DNA of 32,854 nucleotides from an uncultured Bacteroidota bacterium. Lineage in GTDB: Bacteria > Bacteroidota > Bacteroidia > Bacteroidales > GWA2-32-17. Position 1 is the stretch's first letter. Each line of letters opens with the position of its first letter. The DNA is taken from the NCBI GenBank assembly GCA_903872185.1, contig CAIQJL010000270.1, positions 1 through 32,854 of the forward strand, read 5' to 3'. The translations under genes were made by a program, and so were the position numbers. Shown here one piece after another: positions 18,431 through 26,900 of this stretch. The notes under the pieces are model-generated. The model was given only the letters and a program-made list of their open reading frames with translations, ran no database searches and was not told the DNA's origin.

Positions 18431-19654
18431 TTATTGCTTTACCAATTTTTTTACTAAAACATTATTATTATTAAATACCTTAACAACGTATACACCTTTA
18501 GGTAAATTAGTTATATTAACTTCTGTTTTTTCAAAAGAAATTTGTTGCTCAATTATTTGTCTGCCATTAATATCACTTATTGTTAATATTAACTTTGAAA
18601 TTAAAAAATTTGATGGAATTTCAATAAAAACATTATTGTTTGCTGGATTGGGATAAATATTAATATTTTGAATTTTAGTATTCTCCTGAATAGTAGTTTC
18701 TCCTCCGTTTGAAGTTTTTAATATAGTACCATTACTACCAACAATAAACCCAGTATTTGAATTTGTGAAAAATATTGAATTCAACATTTTTGATGAAGCT
18801 ATATTTACAAGAGAATCCCAAGTAATACCTCCGTCGATGGTTTTGAGTATTACACTTCCCATAAAAATAGGCATTGCATCGGGAGACCAATTACCACCTA
18901 CAATATACCCTATATTCATACCAGTAAAATAAAGCGATGGCATATAGTTAGCCAGAACATCTTGTAATGATGTCCATGTTTCACCTCCATTAGTAGTTTT
19001 CACAACAGTATTTATTCCTGTGCCAAATCCAATGTTTGCATTTATAAAATTAAATGATAAAATGTTTCCATTATAAGGTTCAAAAGATTTTAGAGTCCAA
19101 TTATTTCCTCCATTTGTGGTAACAAGAATAGTATCGTAAATTCCACCAACAAAACCGGTATCATTATTCTTAAAATAAGTATAATATGGAGCATAATTAG
19201 TATTACTTGTTTTAATTACCCAATTATTTCCTCCATCAGTAGTTTTAATAATTGTACCATAACTTCCAGATATATAACCTGTATCTATATTAATAAAACA
19301 AATCGACTGATAATTAAATGTATTAAAGTTTTGCAAACTCCATAAATTTCCTCCGTTTGAAGTTTTTAATATTGTTCCAGAATCTCCAACTGCCCATCCA
19401 GTAAGTGAATTAACAAATAACACCTTTTGTAAATTTTGAGATGTATTACTTATTTGAGATATCCAGGTATTTCCACTATCAACTGTCTTCAATATTGTAC
19501 CCGCAGAACCAACAGTAAAACCAGTATCGGAAGTTGGAAAATACACAGAATATAAATTATTTGTTGTTGGTATATTACTAACATACTGCCATTGAGCATT
19601 AATAAAACTTAATATGCTAATGTTAAGAATAAAAACCAGTAATGTTTTTTTCAT
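18431..19654 (-). CDS. Secreted Ycf48/BNR-like repeat protein with T9SS sorting domain (paralog B)
   Basis: Same architecture as 17193..18428, 2-nt intergenic gap. Confidence 0.87.
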   Translation of the reverse strand: MKKTLLVFILNISILSFINAQWQYVSNIPTTNNLYSVYFPTSDTGFTVGSAGTILKTVDSGNTWISQISNTSQNLQKVLFVNSLTGWAVGDSGTILKTSNGGNLWSLQNFNTFNYQSICFINIDTGYISGSYGTIIKTTDGGNNWVIKTSNTNYAPYYTYFKNNDTGFVGGIYDTILVTTNGGNNWTLKSFEPYNGNILSFNFINANIGFGTGINTVVKTTNGGETWTSLQDVLANYMPSLYFTGMNIGYIVGGNWSPDAMPIFMGSVILKTIDGGITWDSLVNIASSKMLNSIFFTNSNTGFIVGSNGTILKTSNGGETTIQENTKIQNINIYPNPANNNVFIEIPSNFLISKLILTISDINGRQIIEQQISFEKTEVNITNLPKGVYVVKVFNNNNVLVKKLVKQ

Positions 19655-19743
19655 TTTAATAATTAATCTTCAATTATTTATTAACTCAAATGTACAAAAT
19701 GTTTTTCTTTGTTGGAGAAAACTCCCACAAATACAAAAATCTT

Positions 19744-19777
19744 TGTCATTCTGTCCGCCGTGGCGGACTGGATGACA
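19744..19777. repeat. Compact GC-rich hairpin TGTCAT-tct-GTCCGCC-gt-GGCGGAC-tgg-ATGACA
   Basis: Palindrome read directly; shares TGTCATTCTG start with the 17073 element. Confidence 0.85.
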
Positions 19778-19999
19778 GTTTTTAATTTCACTTTTTGAGA
19801 AAAACACATTTGCAGTATATCCCATATATTTAACTTTTCGACCCAAATTTAAACTTCCTTTTTTTTAATTGAAGTTAAATACCCAATATTTTAACAACTT
19901 ACATTAAATTCATTTATTTAATAGTAATAAGCTGTTTGCACTTGACATAAACATATTTTATAACATTAATATGTCATGAAAATCTTATTTAAAAATTTC

Positions 20000-20007
20000 T
20001 ATTTTTG
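20000..20007 (+). promoter_or_regulatory. -7 element TAnnTTTG (TATTTTTG) upstream of iorA
   Basis: Exact match 36 nt before ATG; no convincing -33 element. Confidence 0.45.
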
Positions 20008-20042
20008 AGAAAGTTAAAAACAGTAAAATACTATATCGTTAT

Positions 20043-21647
20043 ATGCAAAAAATGTTATTGTTAGGCGACGAAGCTATTGCTTTAGGAGCAATTGATGCAG
20101 GCTTGTCAGGAGTTTATGCTTATCCCGGAACACCTTCTACAGAAATTACTGAGTATATAGTAAGCTCAAAAATCGCTAAAGAAAAAGGTGTTAAAGCAAG
20201 ATGGTGTGCAAACGAAAAAACTGCTATGGAAGCAGCAATCGGAATGTCGTATGCTGGAAAACGCACCATGGTTTGTATGAAACATGTTGGTTTAAACGTT
20301 GCAGCCGATGGTTTTATTAATTCATCAATTACAGGCGCAAACGGAGGTTTAATAGTTGTGGTTGCCGATGATCCTTCTATGCATTCGTCACAAAACGAGC
20401 AGGACAGCAGATTTTATGGAAAATTTGCAATGATTCCAATATTTGAACCAAGTTCACAACAAGAAGCTTATAACATGGTGCACTATGGTTTCGATATTTC
20501 TGAAAAATATCGTGTACCTGTTATGATTAGAATAACTACCCGCTTAGCTCATAGTAGAGCAGGCGTTGGCAGAATGGCTGAAAAAGAGCAGAATAAATTA
20601 AAACTTCCAGCTGATTTAAAACAATTTGTTTTATTGCCTTCAATTGCACGAAAAAATTTCAAACGACTTTTAGATAATCAGGAAGTTTTTGAAAAAGATG
20701 CTGAAATTTCTGGCTTTAATAAATATGTTGAAGGTAAAGATAAATCTAAAGGAATAATTGCATGCGGTATTGCATACAATTATTTAATGGAGAATTTTCA
20801 GGAAAATGGATTTCCATTTCCGTTGTTAGCTATAGGACAACACCCTGTACCTACTAATATGCTTAAGAAGTTATATGATGAATGCCAGGAAATTTATGTA
20901 TTTGAAGATGGTTATCCTTTAGTTGAAGAAATGCTAAAAGGCTCATTAAACCTTGGCAAGCCAATTCATGGCAGATTAGATGGAACACTTACAAGAGATG
21001 GCGAACTTAATCCAAATAAAGTTGCTGTTGCATTGGGTTTAAAAGATACAATTGGTCAGCCTATTCCAGCAGTTGTAGCAAATCGTCCACCTGCATTATG
21101 CAGCGGTTGCCCTCATACTGATTCTTACCTGGCCTTAAATGAAGTATTAAAAGATTATTCAAAAGGTCGTGTATTCTCAGATATAGGATGTTATACGCTT
21201 GCTGCTTTAGCACCTCTAGAGGCAATAAATACTTGTGTTGATATGGGTGCTTCAATAACAATGGCATATGGAGCTGCTGATGCTGGATTAGTTCCTGCAA
21301 TTGCAGTTATTGGCGATTCAACTTTTACACATAGTGGAATAACTGGTCTTTTAGATTGCGTTGTTCATAAAGCTAATGTTAAAGTTTTTATACTTGATAA
21401 TTTTACAACAGGAATGACTGGCGGACAACCTTCAGCAGCAATGGGTCGAATTGAAGCTATATGCAGCGGAGTTGGAGTTGAGCCTGAACATATCAGAGTA
21501 ATTAAACCATTAGCAAAAAATCATGAAGAAAATATGAGAATTATTCGTGAGGAGTTAGCATATGATGGACCTTCAGTTATTATTCCTCGTCGTGAGTGTA
21601 TTATAACATTAGATAAAAGAATGAGAGAAAAATTTAAAAACAAGTAA
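20043..21647 (+). CDS. iorA: Indolepyruvate:ferredoxin oxidoreductase alpha subunit (TPP enzyme); lacks C-terminal ferredoxin domain
   Basis: 'YAYPGTPSTEITEYI', 'ALCSGCPHTDSY', 'GDSTFTHSGITGLLDCVVHKANVKVFILDNFTTGMTGGQPS'; ends at 'PRRECIITLDKRMREKFKNK' without 4Fe-4S CxxCxxC motifs. Confidence 0.92.
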   Translation: MQKMLLLGDEAIALGAIDAGLSGVYAYPGTPSTEITEYIVSSKIAKEKGVKARWCANEKTAMEAAIGMSYAGKRTMVCMKHVGLNVAADGFINSSITGANGGLIVVVADDPSMHSSQNEQDSRFYGKFAMIPIFEPSSQQEAYNMVHYGFDISEKYRVPVMIRITTRLAHSRAGVGRMAEKEQNKLKLPADLKQFVLLPSIARKNFKRLLDNQEVFEKDAEISGFNKYVEGKDKSKGIIACGIAYNYLMENFQENGFPFPLLAIGQHPVPTNMLKKLYDECQEIYVFEDGYPLVEEMLKGSLNLGKPIHGRLDGTLTRDGELNPNKVAVALGLKDTIGQPIPAVVANRPPALCSGCPHTDSYLALNEVLKDYSKGRVFSDIGCYTLAALAPLEAINTCVDMGASITMAYGAADAGLVPAIAVIGDSTFTHSGITGLLDCVVHKANVKVFILDNFTTGMTGGQPSAAMGRIEAICSGVGVEPEHIRVIKPLAKNHEENMRIIREELAYDGPSVIIPRRECIITLDKRMREKFKNK

Positions 21648-21649
21648 TC

Positions 21650-22231
21650 ATGAAAAAAGATATTATAATAGCAGGAGTAGGAGGTCAGGGGATACTTTCC
21701 ATAGCTACAACTATTGGAATGGCCGCTCTTGAGATGAATCTACATTTAAAACAATCTGAGGTTCATGGAATGAGTCAAAGAGGAGGCGATGTAGTTTCTA
21801 ATTTAAGAATTTCTGATAAAGAAATTTTCTCTGACCTAATTCCTTTTGGAAAAGCAGATATGATCATTTCTGTTGAGCCAATGGAAAGTTTAAGATATTT
21901 ACCAATGTTATCAGAAAATGGTTGGTTAATAACTAATTCAGTTCCATTTAAAAATATTTCTCATTATCCTGAAGTTGAAAAAGTATTAACTGAAGTAAAG
22001 AAGTTTAAAAATCATGTATTAATTGATGCTGATGGTATAGCTAAAGATTTAGGATCAGTAAAATCTGCAAACATTGTTATACTTGGCGCAGCTTCTCCAT
22101 ATCTGGATATTCCTTTAGAAGTATTAACTATTGCAATAACCAAAATATTCAAAAATAAAGGACAAGAAGTAATTGATTTAAATCTTAAAGCATTAGAATT
22201 AGGAAGAGAGTTTTCATTAAAACAAGCTTAG
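21650..22231 (+). CDS. iorB: Indolepyruvate oxidoreductase beta subunit
   Basis: 'IIIAGVGGQGILSIATTIGMAA', 'EVHGMSQRGGDVVSNLRIS'; directly follows iorA. Confidence 0.92.
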   Translation: MKKDIIIAGVGGQGILSIATTIGMAALEMNLHLKQSEVHGMSQRGGDVVSNLRISDKEIFSDLIPFGKADMIISVEPMESLRYLPMLSENGWLITNSVPFKNISHYPEVEKVLTEVKKFKNHVLIDADGIAKDLGSVKSANIVILGAASPYLDIPLEVLTIAITKIFKNKGQEVIDLNLKALELGREFSLKQA

Positions 22232-23331
22232 TCCCAGAACTTCTTCGCTAAATATGGGAACTCTTTAGCAAGTTCTCCAGAATAATAAAAGTCAAATCCT
22301 ACACCGCCAAAAGTATAGGGTTTTTCATTTATCATAATTGTTGATCCACCTACTTTTGGGTCTGCTTTAGGTTTTGAAAACATAAAACCAACATTATAAA
22401 GAGTTGTAAGAATTTCTGGTCTGTTTGAAATATCAAAGTTCTTTGATCTCCATTGTTTCTCAACTTGTTTCAAATATAATGCTGTGTATAAATATTGATG
22501 AAAATGATTTCTGTAATTTACTAATCTGTAATATCTTTCAGTATCAGGAAGCTCAGTAGTAAAATCAAGTAATTTTTCATATTTTTTACCAATATAATAA
22601 TCTGAAACTGAATCTTTCAGATTTCTTTCAATTGCCATTGCTGTAAAATCCTTAATACCAGTAACACCTAATGAGAATTGTGATTCAACAGAAAGTATTT
22701 TTAATGGTTTAATATACGATTTAAAAATTTCACGTTTTGAATTGAATAATCTGATTTGTTCACCAATTAAACAACAAACAATTAATCTTGGCTCAACTCC
22801 AGCTAGGTTTGCTGCACTGTCAATTATTCTTTTATCTCTGGAAATAGCAATACGTAAATCATTCCATTCCGGAACATTCATCCAGGCATATACGCTTGGC
22901 ATGGTATCTAGCTTAATTTGTTGTTCAGACAATTCTTTGGCTTTCAATAACAATAACTGGTAATCTTTATTATCAGCTAATTTATAATCCATTGCAGCAA
23001 GTAATTTATCTGCAAGAGTGGGGTCAGTTGTTGAATTAACTGCATTTAAAATAAGGTTGGCATTGTAAGGATAAAACTTTCCAATAACCATAATTTTCAT
23101 ATAATCTTCTGCTCTTTCGTTATTTAGCATTAGAAAATATGCAGAATCGTTTCTAACTGAATGTGAAGTTTTATCAGCAATTTCTTTATAAACTCTATCA
23201 TTATAATCAACGGCACCGGGATCGTCTGTTAAATGCCATTTTACAGCAAAATATGAAGCAGTTAAACCAAATCCAATAATTGAGAATATTATTACTGTAG
23301 TATAAATTAATACCTTAAAAACTTTTTTCAC
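22228..23331 (-). CDS. Membrane-anchored protein of uncertain function, possibly lysozyme/SLT-like fold
   Basis: N-terminal TM; 'LAGVEPRLIVCCLIGEQIRLF...FSLGVTGIKDFTAMAIE...TLYNVGF' resembles lytic-transglycosylase-like patterns; weak. Confidence 0.55.
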   Translation of the reverse strand: MKKVFKVLIYTTVIIFSIIGFGLTASYFAVKWHLTDDPGAVDYNDRVYKEIADKTSHSVRNDSAYFLMLNNERAEDYMKIMVIGKFYPYNANLILNAVNSTTDPTLADKLLAAMDYKLADNKDYQLLLLKAKELSEQQIKLDTMPSVYAWMNVPEWNDLRIAISRDKRIIDSAANLAGVEPRLIVCCLIGEQIRLFNSKREIFKSYIKPLKILSVESQFSLGVTGIKDFTAMAIERNLKDSVSDYYIGKKYEKLLDFTTELPDTERYYRLVNYRNHFHQYLYTALYLKQVEKQWRSKNFDISNRPEILTTLYNVGFMFSKPKADPKVGGSTIMINEKPYTFGGVGFDFYYSGELAKEFPYLAKKFWD

Positions 23332-23421
23332 GGAAACTATAGTTTGTTAAATTGTGGTGCAAAAGTATATTTTCTTTTTATATGTAGGGCTTAATGTAAA
23401 TAATTTATCTAAATCACTTAA

Positions 23422-24507
23422 TTAAAGGTTTTTGTTTTCGAAGTGTTTTGAATCTCCCCATTCACCATAACCAATTTCGGCACCAGCAAAATGAAGTCTT
23501 GCTTCTAGACATGATTTACAGTCTTCAATTTCTTCATTTGTGCATGGTTTATTTTCATATAAAAGGTAATTATCTCTGAAATTTCCAGGGGTAATATTGG
23601 GCATAATTATGTTTGCACCAATTTTTATTGCCTTTTCTCGACCAATAGGATCAATTGCCTGTAATGCAGTGGTTGATGCAATGTTAATGTCTTTCATTAA
23701 AATGCGAAGTATGGCAATCATTTTCAAACTTAGGTCAAATCGCTCGTTTAAAGGAAGTAATTTATCTCTGAACTCATAAAGCGGTGTTTGTTTATGTTCT
23801 ATATACGGACCCATACCACACATATCAACATCAAACTCCTTTAAAAATAATAAATCGTTTGCTAAATCTTCAATAGTTTGAAATGGTAAACCAATCATTA
23901 CACCAGTTCCAGATTGATAACCAAGTTTTTTTAAAGTATTTAATGCAATAAGTCTTTTTTCGAAACTATGTTTTGAGTTATTAGGATGAATTTTAGAATA
24001 TAGCTCCTGATTGCTTGTTTCTATTCTAAGCAAATATCTATGTGCTCCAGATTTAAACCACTGTTTATATGTTTCTTCAGACTGCTCACCTAAAGATAAG
24101 GTTAAACCTAATTTACTGTCCGATAATTTCTTTATTTCCCATATAAGTTTGTCTATTTTTTCTGTAAAAGCTGAACTTTCAATTTCACCAGATTGCAAAA
24201 CAACAGATCCATAATTATTCTCAAAAGCAAATTTTGCTGCATTTATAACTTCTTCGTCAGATAAAGTATAATGAGTTAATTCTGTATTACCAGCTCTTAT
24301 TCCGCAGTAAAGGCAATTTTTATGACAGATATTTGAGTATTCAATTAATCCTCTGAAATAAACTTTATTACCCACATATTGCTGTTTAATTTCAGCAGAT
24401 TTCTCAAAAAGTAATTTTCTATCATTGTCTGTTGCATTTAAAAGACAAATAAGATCTTCTTTATTTAAATTATTCTTTTCTAAAACCTTATTAAACAGAC
24501 TATTCAT
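23422..24507 (-). CDS. hydE: [FeFe]-hydrogenase H-cluster radical SAM maturase HydE
   Basis: Radical SAM CX3CX2C in 'RGLIEYSNICHKNCLYCGIRAGN'; HydE/BioB-type C-terminus with 'IGREKAIKIGANIIMPNITPGNFRDNYLLYENKPC'. Confidence 0.85.
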   Translation of the reverse strand: MNSLFNKVLEKNNLNKEDLICLLNATDNDRKLLFEKSAEIKQQYVGNKVYFRGLIEYSNICHKNCLYCGIRAGNTELTHYTLSDEEVINAAKFAFENNYGSVVLQSGEIESSAFTEKIDKLIWEIKKLSDSKLGLTLSLGEQSEETYKQWFKSGAHRYLLRIETSNQELYSKIHPNNSKHSFEKRLIALNTLKKLGYQSGTGVMIGLPFQTIEDLANDLLFLKEFDVDMCGMGPYIEHKQTPLYEFRDKLLPLNERFDLSLKMIAILRILMKDINIASTTALQAIDPIGREKAIKIGANIIMPNITPGNFRDNYLLYENKPCTNEEIEDCKSCLEARLHFAGAEIGYGEWGDSKHFENKNL

Positions 24508-24533
24508 TATTTTATGGCACTTATTTCTTTTTG

Positions 24534-24541
24534 CAAAATTA
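24534..24541 (-). promoter_or_regulatory. -7 element TAnnTTTG (TAATTTTG on minus strand) upstream of hydE
   Basis: Exact match about 27 nt before the ATG. Confidence 0.45.
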
Positions 24542-24624
24542 GATTTAAATTACAAAATAATTCATGTTATTTCGCACGTATTTAAGTTTTCAAATATAGT
24601 ATGTGAATAACTAATAGAATCGGT

Positions 24625-24657
24625 TTTGCTCACAATCGCTCAATTTTGCTAAGTTTG
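24625..24657 (+). promoter_or_regulatory. Promoter: -33 TTTG (24625-24628) and -7 TAAGTTTG (24650-24657), 21-nt spacing
   Basis: Both elements of the Bacteroidota consensus at acceptable spacing, ending 17 nt before the TTG start. Confidence 0.6.
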
Positions 24658-24674
24658 CTATATAATTTAAACCA

Positions 24675-26123
24675 TTGAATAATCAAAGTTCAGAACAAAA
24701 ATTAAAAGATTTGCTTTTTAAAGCAAAATCGATTGAAGTTACTAATATTCAAGAATTACCACCATCTGGATCGTACAGAAGATACTTTCGTTTATTTACT
24801 GTAAATGAAACTTTTATAGGTGCATTTAATCCTGATCCAAAAGAAAATCTTGCATTTATTCACTTTACAAAACATTTTTTAAACTGCAATTTAAATGTAC
24901 CCGAAATAATTGCAGAAGATATTGATAATCATATTTATATTCTATCTGATTTAGGCGATACAACTCTATTCTCATTTTTAGAAACAAAAAGAGTAAAAGG
25001 CGAATTTTCAGATGATATTGTTAGTACTTATAAGAAAGTACTTGATGATTTAACTGAATTTCAATTTGTAGGTGGAAATGAATTGGATTATTCGTTCTGT
25101 TATCCTCGCTCAAGCTTTGATAAACAATCAATGATGTGGGATTTAAATTACTTTAAATACTACTTTTTAAAACTTGCTAAAATTCCTTTTGACGAACAAA
25201 AATTAGAAGATGATTTTGAGGTTTTTGTAAATTATTTATCGCAAGCTGAAAGTAATTATTTTTTGTATCGCGATTTTCAGTCAAGAAATATAATGTTAAA
25301 GGATAATGAAGTATTTTTTATTGATTATCAAGGAGGTAGAAAAGGACCATTATATTATGATGTTGCTTCATTACTTTATGATGCAAAAGCAAATATTCCA
25401 CAAAATAAAAGAGAAGAATTACTTGATTATTATATTAGTAAAGTAAAAAGTATTATTCCTGTAAATGAAAAAGAGTTTAAAGGAATGTATTATTGTTTTG
25501 TACTAATCCGTATTATGCAGGCTATGGGAGCATACGGATTTAGAGGTTTCTACGAAAAGAAAGAACACTTTTTAAAGAGTATACCTTTTGCATTGCAAAA
25601 TTTAGATTGGTTATTGGAAAATGTTGAGATTCCTATTAATATTCCAGCATTAAAAGCAGTATTACAATCATTAACTACTTCAGAAGAATTAAAAAAATAT
25701 AACGAAAAAGTTTTCCCAGAAAGCTCGCTTTGTGTACAAATAAACAGCTTCTCATTTTTAAAAGAATTTCCTGAAGATAAATCAGGTAATGGTGGTGGAT
25801 TTGTATTCGATTGCAGAGCCTTACCTAATCCGGGAAGATATTCAGAATATGAAAATTTTAGTGGGTTAGATTCAAAAGTCTCAGATTTTTTAAATAATGA
25901 TGAAGAAGTAAAACATTTTTTACAAAATGTTATTAAAATTTCGGAACAAAGTGTAGAAAAATATATTTCAAGAAATTTTAATAATCTTCAAATCTCATTT
26001 GGATGTACTGGCGGTCAACACAGATCGGTATTTTGTGCAGAAAAACTTAAAGCACATTTACAATCCAAATATAATTTAAAGATTGAAATAGAACATACTA
26101 ATAGAATTAATTGGAAAAAATAA
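24675..26123 (+). CDS. AmgK-like anomeric sugar kinase (APH fold) fused to a RapZ C-terminal domain
   Basis: N-term: 'SGSYRRYFRL', 'YRDFQSRNIMLKDNEVFFIDYQGGRKGPLYYDVASLLYD'; C-term RapZ-C: 'GGFVFDCRALPNPGRYSEYENFSGLDSKVSDFL...LQISFGCTGGQHRSVFCAEKL'; TTG start with an in-frame stop just upstream. Confidence 0.88.
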   Translation: MNNQSSEQKLKDLLFKAKSIEVTNIQELPPSGSYRRYFRLFTVNETFIGAFNPDPKENLAFIHFTKHFLNCNLNVPEIIAEDIDNHIYILSDLGDTTLFSFLETKRVKGEFSDDIVSTYKKVLDDLTEFQFVGGNELDYSFCYPRSSFDKQSMMWDLNYFKYYFLKLAKIPFDEQKLEDDFEVFVNYLSQAESNYFLYRDFQSRNIMLKDNEVFFIDYQGGRKGPLYYDVASLLYDAKANIPQNKREELLDYYISKVKSIIPVNEKEFKGMYYCFVLIRIMQAMGAYGFRGFYEKKEHFLKSIPFALQNLDWLLENVEIPINIPALKAVLQSLTTSEELKKYNEKVFPESSLCVQINSFSFLKEFPEDKSGNGGGFVFDCRALPNPGRYSEYENFSGLDSKVSDFLNNDEEVKHFLQNVIKISEQSVEKYISRNFNNLQISFGCTGGQHRSVFCAEKLKAHLQSKYNLKIEIEHTNRINWKK

Positions 26124-26884
26124 TGGCAAGTAAAGGTAAAGCGATGATATTTGCTGCCGGTTTAGGAACTAGGCTTCATCCTATTACCTTATTAAAACCA
26201 AAGGCCTTGGCCGAAATAGATGGTATTACGCTTTTGGAATATGCTATTAGAAATTTAAAACATTTTGGGTTTACACAAATAATTGTTAACGTACATCATT
26301 TTGCCGATCAGGTAATTGAATTCCTTAAATCAAAAAATAATTTCGGAATAGAAATTTCAATTTCCGATGAGCGTAACAAATTGCTAGATACTGGTGGAGG
26401 ACTTAAAAATGCATCTCATTTTTTTAATGACAACAAACCATTTTTAGTTTATAATGTTGATGTACTTACTGATTTAAATCTTCGAAAACTATATAATAAT
26501 CATATTGAAAGTGGAGCTATAGCAACATTAGCAGTAAGAAACAGAAAAACTTCAAGATATTTTCTTTTTGATCAGAACGAATCGCTTTGTGGTTGGAAAA
26601 ATATGGCTACAAATGAGATTAAAATTAAATGTACATCAATTTCAAAACTTCGTCCATTCGCATTTAGTGGTATTCAGGTAATCAATAATGATTTATTTGA
26701 CATGATGACTACCTATGAAGAATGCTTTTCTATTACAGATGTATATCTAAACTTATGCTCTAATTATAAGATAAAAGCATACAATCATGATAACAGCTTT
26801 TGGATGGACTTAGGTACTGTTGAGCACATTAACCAAGCAGATGAATTGCTATCGAAGTACAATTTTTTGCTTATGCGAGAATAA
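26123..26884 (+). CDS. Sugar-1-phosphate nucleotidyltransferase, probable MurNAc-1-P uridylyltransferase (MurU-like)
   Basis: 'AMIFAAGLGTRLHPITLLKPKALAEIDGITLLEYAIRNL', 'DTGGGLKNA', 'NVDVLTDLNL'; ATG 26123 overlaps upstream TAA (TAATG), so preferred over the track TTG 26111. Confidence 0.85.
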   Translation: MASKGKAMIFAAGLGTRLHPITLLKPKALAEIDGITLLEYAIRNLKHFGFTQIIVNVHHFADQVIEFLKSKNNFGIEISISDERNKLLDTGGGLKNASHFFNDNKPFLVYNVDVLTDLNLRKLYNNHIESGAIATLAVRNRKTSRYFLFDQNESLCGWKNMATNEIKIKCTSISKLRPFAFSGIQVINNDLFDMMTTYEECFSITDVYLNLCSNYKIKAYNHDNSFWMDLGTVEHINQADELLSKYNFLLMRE

Positions 26885-26900
26885 TCAAAAAAGAAGACTC

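Noticed and set aside
21061-21300. 79-aa minus-strand ORF inside iorA
   Set aside because: Antisense to the conserved TPP domain; Leu/His/Gln-rich shadow translation.
22742-22963. 73-aa plus-strand ORF
   Set aside because: Antisense to the 22228..23331 gene; no supporting features.
23597-24610. Plus-strand ORFs 23597..23779, 24011..24214 and 24425..24610
   Set aside because: Antisense to, or spanning the start of, hydE; no family-like sequence.
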